Part shown: piece by piece, positions 1 to 7,153 of the stretch
Numbering within the stretch: the stretch's first letter is position 1
How the letters are laid out: each line of letters opens with the position of its first letter
Assembly: GCA_035528905.1 (NCBI GenBank)
Contig: DATKXU010000030.1
Location: 1-38,506 of the forward strand
Origin: DATKXU01 sp035528905
GTDB lineage: Bacteria; Armatimonadota; UBA5829; DTJY01
Direction of reading: 5' to 3'
DNA: 38,506 nucleotides
Notes under the pieces: model-generated
What the model saw: only the letters and a program-made list of their open reading frames with translations
Told to the model about the DNA's origin: nothing
The model's database searches: none
Position numbers and translations under genes: made by a program

Positions 1-86
1 TTTGCGATCCGTGCTTTGCTCGTCTTGCCCGCAAGCGCCAATTTCACAGCCTCTGCCTTGAAACTCTCTGAATACTGCCTCGCCAT
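1..86 (-). CDS. IS3-family transposase OrfA, 5' fragment (cut by window edge)
   Basis: Reading the minus strand from the ATG at 86 gives 28 codons with no stop before the window edge. The peptide begins MARQYSESFKAEAVKLAL, the usual opening of IS3/IS911-type OrfA transposases, in which a short basic N-terminus and an FK.EAV.L helix start the helix-turn-helix DNA-binding domain. A GAGGTGA ribosome-binding sequence lies 7 bases upstream (94-100 on the plus strand). The insertion-sequence end should lie between about 90 and 135; a terminal TG could sit at 121-122, but I cannot prove the border without the other end. The rest of the gene, and any OrfB integrase partner, lies outside the window. 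Confidence 0.72.
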   Translation of the reverse strand, partial: MARQYSESFKAEAVKLALAGKTSKARIA

Positions 87-169
87 CTTTGGGTCACCTC
101 ATCTCCTATTATCCGGTGCCCACTGTTTCGAGGCAAGGTCACTCCCACACTCCCTGTCACCCCGTCTCC

Positions 170-199
170 TTGTCTCCTCACCGCCGGGTCTGGTATACT
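170..199 (+). promoter_or_regulatory. Putative promoter of the DUF4838 gene
   Basis: TTGTCT (170-175), an 18-bp spacer and TATACT (194-199) lie 42 bases before the ATG at 242. The -10 matches the box used by several other genes in this window; the -35 is weaker. Confidence 0.5.
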
Positions 200-241
200 A
201 GCGCCGGCAGAAGTGAACGTCTTCACGCTGGAGGTGCGGTT

Positions 242-2836
242 ATGGAAGGCAGGATCGTATTCATGCTGGCTGCGCTGGTCGGCCTGAGCTCGGTCGCCTG
301 GGGAGCGGAGGCTCAGTATGTCGTGCTTGCCCGAAACAAGACGCCCCTCGCGTCCATCGTCACTCCCAAGGAGGTCGCCCCGTTTCTCAAGTCGGCGGTG
401 GACGATTTTGCGAGGTGCCTGGAGAAGGTATCGGGAGCGCGTGTGCCGATCGTCCAGGATGGCTCGCCGGTCGAGGGCCGCGCGATCCACGTCGGGCAGA
501 CAGAGCTCGTCAAGAGCGCCGGCCTTCCGCTCGAAGGCCTGGGCGTAGATGGGTATGTCATTGCGCCCCGCCAGAACAGCATCCTGATCTGCGGGCGGAC
601 GGACGACGGCACGTCGAACGGCGTTTATGGGTTCCTCCACGACAACCTCGGCGTGCGGTGGTTCATGCCCGGCGAGCTGTGGGAGGTCGTCCCGAAGGCC
701 GACCTGCTTGTGGTAAAGGTCACCGAAACTCGCTCCGAACCCGACTATTCGTTCCGCATCTGGAGCGGCTTTGCGGGCGATGAAGGCGCGCGGTTTGCAT
801 ATAGGAACCGCCTAGACCGGCATCGGCGGGATATTCCGCTCTACGGCTTCGGCCATAACCTGAAGCGCATCTTCCCAGTGAGCAAGTACGGCAAGGAGCA
901 TCCTGAATATTACGCGGAGATCAACGGGAAGCGATTCGTCCCGGAAAGCGATGAGGCCGAGCGGAGCCAGCCCTGCTTGACGAATCCCGACGTCATCCGC
1001 ATAACCGTCGAGACGGCCAGGAGCTTCTTTGAAACGAACCCGACGGCGACTATGTTCTCCCTTTGCGCCAACGATAACGCCGACTTCTGTACGTGCCCGA
1101 ACTGCTCGAAGCTCGACTCGCCGCCTGTCAAGTGCAGGCATGGCTGGCGAACTTACTCCGACAGCTACTTCTACTACGTCGAGCAGGTGGCAAATGAGGT
1201 CGCGAAGACAAACCCCGACAAGAAGCTCGGCTGCTATGTATATTGGACCACCTTATCCGTTCCGCGGCATATTAAGCGCCTGCCGGACAACGTCGTCGTC
1301 TGCCTCTGCCAGGATACCAGCCAGCACCACGATCCGAAGTACCGGGAGCACGACCGGAATCTGTATCTGGCGTGGTCCAAGGTTGCCAAGTATGTGGCGA
1401 GGTATGATTACTACGGCTTGGGCTGGTTCAGCCCGAGGTATTTCGCCCATCTGGCTGCGGACGACCTGAAGTTCGGCCACGAGCACGGCGCTGTCGGCCT
1501 GTACTGCGAGCTATATCCGTATTGGCCCATTACCGGACCCCAGATTTATCTCGCGACGCAGCTCCTGTGGGACTCGCACCAGGACACGGACGCCGTGCTG
1601 GACGAGTATTTCACCGGGCTGTACGAGAATGCGGCGCCGACCATGGAGGAGTTTTACTCACTTCTGGAACGCATCTGGATGAAGGAGCGCCGCGGCTGGT
1701 GGTTCCAGGGGCTCGATTCGATAGGCAGCGAGACTATTGTCTTCGATGCCGATGCCATGACGAAGGCGTTCAATCTGCTGAATAAGGCGCGCGACGAAAG
1801 CTCAGGCACGGCCCGCGAGCGTGTGGAGTACATCCGAAGCCACTTCAAGTTCAGCTACCTGATCGTCACTGGCTTCGATGCCGCCATGTCGCTGTCGAAG
1901 CTCCCGCTGGAGAGCCGTGCCGACGCCGAGCATCTTGCGCGGGAGACGGAACGCGTGCTCTCCCTGGTGAACCTTACCGAGCGGACCTACGCCGGCACGC
2001 TCAAGCGCGATCCGCTCCATAAGCACCACTACTATTTAGACAACGAGCAGTTTCGGAGGAAATTCGACGACTGGGAGGATTACGTCGTCGGCCCGGTTGT
2101 AGGCCAGCTCATGCGAATCCAGAAGTGGGCTTTGCAGAACATGGAACCCGCCGAGGCGCAGAAGTTCGTCGAGGAGATCGCAGGCCGGCTCTCCAAGGTC
2201 CAGATCAGGCGACCGGTCAATTTCATGGAGAAAGTGACGCCGGCGCTGGAGATACACCGTGCGCCGCGCGAGATCGAGATAGACGGCAACCTCGACGATT
2301 GGTCTGGCGTGCCTTGGACATCCATAGGCGACGAAGCACCCGGCGGGAAGGGCGCTGAGTTCGCAGTGGCCTGCGATGACGCTAACTTCTATTTCGCCTG
2401 CAAGGTTCGCGATGACGTGCACCTCCAGAAGGCGAGCGGACTGGACATCTGGAGGCAGGACGCCGTTCAGATCGGCTTTGACACCCTGTGCAACGGCTGG
2501 GAGACAAGGGTGTATGGGCCGGATGATTACGAGTACGGCCTGGCTCTCACGGAATCCGGGCCGCTCGCCTGGGGCTGGCAGGGCCTTGGGGGCAAAGCGC
2601 GGAAGGTCCAGGTGGAAATCTCGCGCAGTGGCAATATCACCCTCTACGAGGCGGCGATTCCCTGGTCGGCGCTGAAGCCGCTTCGCCCGGAGGCTGGAAG
2701 GATCTTCGCCATGTCCGTGCTGGTAGATAACGACGACGGAGCGGGAAGAACGTACATCGCATGGGCCGGAGGACTGGCAACGCGGAAGGACCCCCGCCTC
2801 TTCAAGCTCGTGCGCTTTTCGGATGCGTGTCCTTGA
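242..2836 (+). CDS. Secreted DUF4838 glycosidase-like protein with C-terminal CBM9-like domain
   Basis: This 864-residue protein starts at ATG 242, behind a GGAGGT ribosome site. The open frame extends further upstream, but that part lacks a signal sequence and overlaps the intergenic repeats. Residues 1-23 form a signal peptide (basic start, hydrophobic core, VAWGAEA cleavage region). Residues about 30-140 resemble the N-terminal domain of GH67 alpha-glucuronidases, and about 170-600 match DUF4838, a barrel-like family found with polysaccharide-degrading genes. Residues about 667-860 resemble the family 9 carbohydrate-binding/DOMON-like fold, with EIDGNLDDW at its start and a W..DAVQIGFD stretch. 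The probable role is binding or hydrolysis of complex, perhaps uronic-acid-containing, polysaccharide outside the cell. The substrate is inference; the catalytic acids of DUF4838 are not established well enough for me to point to them. Confidence 0.85.
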   Translation: MEGRIVFMLAALVGLSSVAWGAEAQYVVLARNKTPLASIVTPKEVAPFLKSAVDDFARCLEKVSGARVPIVQDGSPVEGRAIHVGQTELVKSAGLPLEGLGVDGYVIAPRQNSILICGRTDDGTSNGVYGFLHDNLGVRWFMPGELWEVVPKADLLVVKVTETRSEPDYSFRIWSGFAGDEGARFAYRNRLDRHRRDIPLYGFGHNLKRIFPVSKYGKEHPEYYAEINGKRFVPESDEAERSQPCLTNPDVIRITVETARSFFETNPTATMFSLCANDNADFCTCPNCSKLDSPPVKCRHGWRTYSDSYFYYVEQVANEVAKTNPDKKLGCYVYWTTLSVPRHIKRLPDNVVVCLCQDTSQHHDPKYREHDRNLYLAWSKVAKYVARYDYYGLGWFSPRYFAHLAADDLKFGHEHGAVGLYCELYPYWPITGPQIYLATQLLWDSHQDTDAVLDEYFTGLYENAAPTMEEFYSLLERIWMKERRGWWFQGLDSIGSETIVFDADAMTKAFNLLNKARDESSGTARERVEYIRSHFKFSYLIVTGFDAAMSLSKLPLESRADAEHLARETERVLSLVNLTERTYAGTLKRDPLHKHHYYLDNEQFRRKFDDWEDYVVGPVVGQLMRIQKWALQNMEPAEAQKFVEEIAGRLSKVQIRRPVNFMEKVTPALEIHRAPREIEIDGNLDDWSGVPWTSIGDEAPGGKGAEFAVACDDANFYFACKVRDDVHLQKASGLDIWRQDAVQIGFDTLCNGWETRVYGPDDYEYGLALTESGPLAWGWQGLGGKARKVQVEISRSGNITLYEAAIPWSALKPLRPEAGRIFAMSVLVDNDDGAGRTYIAWAGGLATRKDPRLFKLVRFSDACP

Positions 2837-2862
2837 CACTGCCTCCCGCGGCGGTTTATATT
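2833..2862 (+). promoter_or_regulatory. Putative promoter of the DUF1015 gene
   Basis: TTGACA (2833-2838) overlaps the stop codon of the preceding gene. It is followed after 18 bp by TATATT (2857-2862). The leader to the ATG at 2958 is about 90 bases and contains short degenerate repeats. Confidence 0.6.
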
Positions 2863-2957
2863 GTCTGAGTCGCCAGCGGTCAGTTACGCGTCACGTATCA
2901 CTCATCACGATGCGCGAGTACGAGTGAGGAGTAGGAGAGGTAGAAGGGATAGGTTTT

Positions 2958-4250
2958 ATGGCGGATATACGGCCCTTCGGGGGAGTACGGTACAACCAGG
3001 CCAAGATTGGGGATCTAAGCGCAGTTGTCGCGCCGCCGTACGACGTGATTTCTCCCCAGGATCAGGAATGGTACTACAATACGCATCCGAACAACGTGGT
3101 CAGGCTCATTCTGCCTAAAGAGGACGCGGAGAACGGCTCCAAATATGAAATAGCAGCCGCATGTCTGGACGACTGGTTGAAGGCCGGAATCCTCATTTGG
3201 GACGATGAGCCCTGCCTGTACGCCTGCGAGCAGGAGTACGAGATTCGCGGCCAGCGGAAGAAACGGCTGGGGTTCACCTGCCTTGTGCGACTCGAGGATT
3301 TCGAGCGGCGGACGGTGCTGCCACATGAGAATGTACTCGCGCGCCCGCTGGAGGACCGCTTGAAGCTGATCCGGGCGACGCAGGCGAACTTCGATTCCGT
3401 CTTCGGCCTTCATGCGGACGGGCGGACGGCCGAGATACTCAAGCCTTTCCTGTCCGGGCTGCCGGATGCTTCCGCTGTTGATAAGGACGGCGTGCGCTGC
3501 GACGTCCGGCGAATCTCGGACCCGGCGGCGGTCGAGGCGGTCGCTCAGGCCCTCGCTGGAGGGGCGATCGTGATTGCGGACGGGCATCATCGCTACTCCG
3601 CGGCGCTCGCGTACAGGGACGAGATGCGCGCCCAGGCCGGGACCACCAACCCCAATGCGCCATACGAATTCGTCATGATGACGCTGGTCTCCCTCGAAGA
3701 CGAGGGGCTGGTCGTGCTGCCGACCCACAGGCTCGTGCGGAATCTGCCGAACTTCGACGCGGCATCGTTCCTATCGCAGGTTCGGGAGCTATTCGATGTG
3801 GAAGAGACGCCGCGAGGCCGGCTGGAGCAGGCGGTGGAGTCGCTGGCCTCTGAGGACTACGTCTTCGGCCTCTACCTGGGCGGGGACAGATCGTATCTGC
3901 TCAAGCTGAAGCCGACGGTCAGGCCGGAACAGGCGATAGGTTCGCCGGGATCGGACGCGCTCAAGCGGCTGGATGTGAGCGTGCTCCATTCGCTCGTGCT
4001 GGAGAGGCTCCTCGGCGTTGGGGCACAGAACCTGTCGGCCCAGTCGAACCTCTCGTATACGAGGGGTCCAAATGAGGCGATGAGCTCGGTAGACCGGGGC
4101 GGATATCAGATGTGCGTGCTCATGAATCCGCCTCGCGTTGAGGAGGTCAAGGCCGTCGCCGCCGCTGGAGACCGCATGCCGCAGAAGTCCACTTTCTTCT
4201 ACCCGAAGCTGCTCACCGGTATGGTGATGAGGGTTATGCGTGAAGCGTGA
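2958..4250 (+). CDS. DUF1015 family protein
   Basis: This 430-residue cytoplasmic protein spans the usual full length of DUF1015 (COG4198). It opens with the family signature IRPFGGVRYN and VVAPPYDVIS, and carries the conserved IADGHHRYSAALAY segment near residues 205-218. The DGHHR motif is shared with the ParB/SbnI/SerK-like fold, in which some members bind nucleotide and phosphorylate serine. In other bacteria DUF1015 genes often lie beside serine biosynthesis genes; here they do not, since the upstream neighbour is a secreted glycosidase-like gene and the downstream neighbour is convergent. No catalytic role is proven, so a kinase-like activity on a small metabolite is only inference. A GA-rich ribosome site precedes the ATG. 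Confidence 0.88.
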   Translation: MADIRPFGGVRYNQAKIGDLSAVVAPPYDVISPQDQEWYYNTHPNNVVRLILPKEDAENGSKYEIAAACLDDWLKAGILIWDDEPCLYACEQEYEIRGQRKKRLGFTCLVRLEDFERRTVLPHENVLARPLEDRLKLIRATQANFDSVFGLHADGRTAEILKPFLSGLPDASAVDKDGVRCDVRRISDPAAVEAVAQALAGGAIVIADGHHRYSAALAYRDEMRAQAGTTNPNAPYEFVMMTLVSLEDEGLVVLPTHRLVRNLPNFDAASFLSQVRELFDVEETPRGRLEQAVESLASEDYVFGLYLGGDRSYLLKLKPTVRPEQAIGSPGSDALKRLDVSVLHSLVLERLLGVGAQNLSAQSNLSYTRGPNEAMSSVDRGGYQMCVLMNPPRVEEVKAVAAAGDRMPQKSTFFYPKLLTGMVMRVMREA

Positions 4251-4263
4251 GGCAAGGGATCCA

Positions 4264-4309
4264 TCCGCCTTCGTCCCGATCCGCCTGAGGCGGACGGGAC
4301 GAAGGCGGA
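4264..4309. repeat. Very stable 21-bp hairpin between convergent genes
   Basis: The arm TCCGCCTTCGTCCCG, a single unpaired A at 4279 and TCCGCC pair perfectly with GGCGGA and CGGGACGAAGGCGGA across a three-base loop (4286-4288). It begins 14 bases after the DUF1015 stop codon and lies downstream of the opposing M6 gene. There is no T-run, so it is better called a stem-loop repeat or RNA-stability element than a classical terminator, although it could block transcription from both sides. Confidence 0.75.
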
Positions 4310-4320
4310 CAAGGGGGTCA

Positions 4321-4430
4321 AGGGATCCAGGGGTCCAGGTTCCAAGTTTCAGGTTGGAAGTTGGGCGTTGGACGTTCTCCCATACCCCCACACTCCCATA
4401 CTCCCTAACCATCCCTCAGCGGCGGCAGGT
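4321..4430 (-). repeat. Composite G-rich repeat, copy A
   Basis: Read on the minus strand this starts with a CCGCCGCTGAGG head (4416-4427), continues with decamer-like units GGGAGTATG/GGGAGTGTG (4379-4405), and ends in a tail of GAACGTCCAACGCCCAAC type (4351-4378). The four G-tracts on the minus strand have loops of 5, 5 and 3 bases. The same head, units and tail recur at 7005-7153 and, inverted, at 9900-10075. Confidence 0.75.
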
Positions 4431-4450
4431 GATAGGCAGCCCCGAATCTC

Positions 4451-6808
4451 TTAGGGCGCCAGGGGCACGATGTCCGACTGGCTGTTCACCCGCAGGTATC
4501 GGTAGAAGTCAGCCCCGGCTGCGAAGCATGAGGTGATCCCGGTTACCTTCACATAATAGCCCTGCGCAGGAAGAGCAAGGTTGCTTGCGGCTACCTTGAT
4601 GCCCGTGCGCCCTGAGTTATCGTGCAGCTCTGAACCGTCGTCTATGTAGAACACGGTGGCGCCCGTGTAAGTCACACGGCCCGTTAGGGTGACGAGCAGG
4701 CCGACGTTGTTCAGGCCGTAGCCGTCCTTGACGCCCATCTGCCCGGCTCCCGTAGCCGGATTGTATCGCCAGTCGCCGCCTCCCAGGTCGTGGTTGTTCA
4801 TCATGATCGGATCTACGGTTCCAGAGCCACACTGGGTCACGCTTGTCGCCTGGACGTATCTTTCGCCTTGGGCCGAGGTGGTCAGGTTTCCAGAAATGGT
4901 CGCCTTCATACCTTGGGTGAGCCCGTGTAGATACTTATACGCGCCGATTCCGGATGACCGGTCTTCGGATTCGATGTAGAACCAATAGCCGAAGATGCGG
5001 GTGACCACTCCGGTTACGTCCACCGTAGTATTGTCCGCCTTGCTCTTCGCGGCCGGGATGCTTCCGGGAATTCTGTAAACGGCTCTCTTGATCGGGCTCG
5101 TAACCCATCCTGGCTTATATGCTCTGGCCTTCAGCGTGAGAGAAATGTCCACGAGCACAGATCCGCTGACGATAGGATCGCTCTCGATCGGGTCAGCGCC
5201 GGTTGTGGTGTAGTGGATGACGGCGCCTTCCGTGGGGCAGGTGATCGTCACCAGTTGCGGGCCAGTGAAGAAGCCGCCGTCCGGGCTGAAGACGGGAGCA
5301 TCCACTACTGTAGTGGCCACGCAAAAGGAGATTGTATCGCCTGCGGAGCCCACGTCGGAGATTATCAGCCCGCCGGGATTCCCATCGGAAAGGAAGCAGG
5401 AAGGGTTGGTGGAGTCATCAATGGCGGTTCTGCCAACGTCACTGCTGAAGTTCGCGCAGTAGTGGTTGCCGTCGGTCGTCCGAGTCCCATCGGGCCGGTA
5501 GAGATAGACTTCGTCCGCCCCATATGCGTTTCCCATCCCGTCCCTGCGTGTGTTGATTCGGTAGACGAGCAAGCCCGACCCCGGCAGCGAGCTCTCAAAG
5601 GTTCCAGTCTGCCTCCGGTACTCCAACACGAAGTAGTCCGTCGTGGAATTGGGCGAGCGCACTTTGTAGCAGTTGCCTGTCGGCGATGTCAGAGGATTGA
5701 GAGCATAGTAGCCCTTGCTCGTGATCTCCGGGATATCGGCGATCCATTTGCAATATCGGCACTTCATGTAGGCGCCCGTGTGCTGGGGCGGCTCTGGAGT
5801 GGAACCCATCAAGTCCCACTCTTCTACAGGGTGGAAGCCGTCGAAATCATAGTGATAGAGGTCCGGGGAGCCCAGGGAATGAAACATCTCGTGGCACAGC
5901 ACCCCTACCGGCATCCAGCTTTCAAGTTGGAAGTTGTACGTGTCTACACGCTTGGAATTGACGTATACCGTGTAGCTTGTAAGCGACCATTTGTGCGGCC
6001 ACAGCAAAGAGGCCCAACCAGTCGGGGAACCCCTGATGATGAAGCACACGTTGTCAACCAGTCCGTCGCTATTCTCATCCACATTCAATTCACTCGGCAC
6101 CTGTGAGGCTACAGCATCAACGGCGTTCTTCAAGAGGGTATGCTCTCTCTGGGTCCGCTCGGCGCCGTAGTCACCGCCCTGGTAGCCGATCGGATTGGTC
6201 ACCTCATTGTACGGCTTGTAGTACGCCCTGGGATTCGAGTCTTGATATGATGCGACGAATGGCCCGCTCCCCGTCGGGTAGAAAGTCGTGTCGATCGCCA
6301 GGCAGTAATATGAGACTTCCTCGAAATAGTTGTGCATGGAGTTGTGGCCTGGGACGGCGGAGTTGAATAGGCTCTCGTAGGTCGAGTATGGGTCGCCAAA
6401 CTCGCTCTCATCGCTGAATCTGATGAAGATGGCGATGTTGTTGATGGTACCGACTTTTGGGGCTGCCTGGATTTCGTCCGGCGGTGCGAATGTGAGAGAG
6501 AATCCTCGCATCCTCTCTGCCAATCTCTCAGGCGAAATCCTGATATCCTTTTCCAGGCCAACCCTCTTGGGGTTTGCTCTGCCAGCGACGTACCTGGACG
6601 GCAGGAGGTCTCCATTGACCTTGACAGCGTACACGTAGAACCCGGTGTCCGGGTCCTGGATGATGACGTAACCGTTCTCGTCGTGCAGCCAGTTGTAGAA
6701 CTCGTCCCCGCTGGCCAGACAGCGGAATACCTTCCCGTCGGGCTGCCTCAGAGTCTGCGGCACGTTCCTCAGGTAGGCTGCTCCTGCGGGCCATCCCAAG
6801 AACAGCAC
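4451..6808 (-). CDS. Secreted M6-type metalloprotease with chitobiase-like and OB-like C-terminal domains
   Basis: The open frame from the first usual start (GTG 6808) encodes 785 residues. The zinc site HEMFHSLGSPD (H306, E307, H310 in this numbering) fits the HExxHxxGxxD pattern of M6 immune-inhibitor-A-type peptidases. Residues about 480-570 resemble the chitobiase/hexosaminidase C-terminal domain often found in extracellular proteins, and about 580-785 hold one or two small beta domains that look OB-like. Starting at 6808 cuts the signal peptide. The frame stays open to 6880 and encodes NTPRSPLRIQLFAAALSLAW upstream, a basic n-region and hydrophobic core, but has no ATG, GTG or TTG there. 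ACG at 6869-6871, 5 bases after AGGGGG, may be the true start, giving 806 residues. The protein probably digests external protein. Confidence 0.87.
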   Translation of the reverse strand: MLFLGWPAGAAYLRNVPQTLRQPDGKVFRCLASGDEFYNWLHDENGYVIIQDPDTGFYVYAVKVNGDLLPSRYVAGRANPKRVGLEKDIRISPERLAERMRGFSLTFAPPDEIQAAPKVGTINNIAIFIRFSDESEFGDPYSTYESLFNSAVPGHNSMHNYFEEVSYYCLAIDTTFYPTGSGPFVASYQDSNPRAYYKPYNEVTNPIGYQGGDYGAERTQREHTLLKNAVDAVASQVPSELNVDENSDGLVDNVCFIIRGSPTGWASLLWPHKWSLTSYTVYVNSKRVDTYNFQLESWMPVGVLCHEMFHSLGSPDLYHYDFDGFHPVEEWDLMGSTPEPPQHTGAYMKCRYCKWIADIPEITSKGYYALNPLTSPTGNCYKVRSPNSTTDYFVLEYRRQTGTFESSLPGSGLLVYRINTRRDGMGNAYGADEVYLYRPDGTRTTDGNHYCANFSSDVGRTAIDDSTNPSCFLSDGNPGGLIISDVGSAGDTISFCVATTVVDAPVFSPDGGFFTGPQLVTITCPTEGAVIHYTTTGADPIESDPIVSGSVLVDISLTLKARAYKPGWVTSPIKRAVYRIPGSIPAAKSKADNTTVDVTGVVTRIFGYWFYIESEDRSSGIGAYKYLHGLTQGMKATISGNLTTSAQGERYVQATSVTQCGSGTVDPIMMNNHDLGGGDWRYNPATGAGQMGVKDGYGLNNVGLLVTLTGRVTYTGATVFYIDDGSELHDNSGRTGIKVAASNLALPAQGYYVKVTGITSCFAAGADFYRYLRVNSQSDIVPLAP

Positions 6809-6868
6809 CCATGCGAGCGACAGAGCTGCAGCGAAGAGTTGGATTCTTAGCGGGCTTCTTGGTGTGTT

Positions 6869-6884
6869 CGTAGGTTCCCCCTAT
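6869..6884 (-). promoter_or_regulatory. Ribosome-binding site and candidate ACG start of the M6 protease
   Basis: The minus strand reads AGGGGGAACCT then ACG. The site has normal spacing for a start at 6871, which would supply a complete signal peptide. No ribosome site precedes the GTG at 6808, which lies in the middle of the hydrophobic core. An ATC at 6842-6844 is a second unusual candidate but lacks a good ribosome site and the basic residues. Confidence 0.5.
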
Positions 6885-7004
6885 CTGAACTGGTCGCAGC
6901 CGTGCGCCTGCTGGGTTGTTAATGACTATCGCTAGTCTACCCTAACCCTTGGGAGCGGTCAAGAGGCGACTGGAAAACCGGTAGAAATACGGGGAAGGGC
7001 TTGA

Positions 7005-7153
7005 TCCTGGATACTGGATGGTGGATACAGGATACTGGATGTTAGATGTTGGAAGTTGGACGTTGGACGTTCTCCCATACCCCCACACTCCCACACTCCC
7101 ATACCCCCACACTCCCATACTCCCATACTCCCTAACCATCCCTCAGCGGCGAT
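7005..7153 (-). repeat. Composite G-rich repeat, copy B
   Basis: The largest copy. C-tracts on the plus strand from 7073 to 7143 give at least eight G-tracts on the minus strand. The tail (7048-7073) is nearly the same as that of copy A, and beyond it lie GGATACTGGATG-type tandem units (7013-7048). The stretch 7113-7151 is identical to copy A at 4399-4425 and beyond for over 30 bases, including the head CGCCGCTGAGG, which here forms the last two codons and the stop codon of the ATPase gene. Confidence 0.75.

Noticed and set aside
2036..2839. 267-codon minus-strand frame inside the DUF4838 gene
   Set aside because: It is an antisense shadow of a GC-rich gene with no family resemblance or ribosome site.
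5213..6106. 297-codon plus-strand frame inside the M6 protease gene
   Set aside because: It runs antisense through the zinc-site region of a well-supported protease and resembles no family.
7021..7150. Possible CRISPR array (regular CCCACACTCCCATACTCCC repeats)
   Set aside because: The units are 8-10 bases with no spacers and no cas genes nearby; this is a tandem array within an interspersed repeat.
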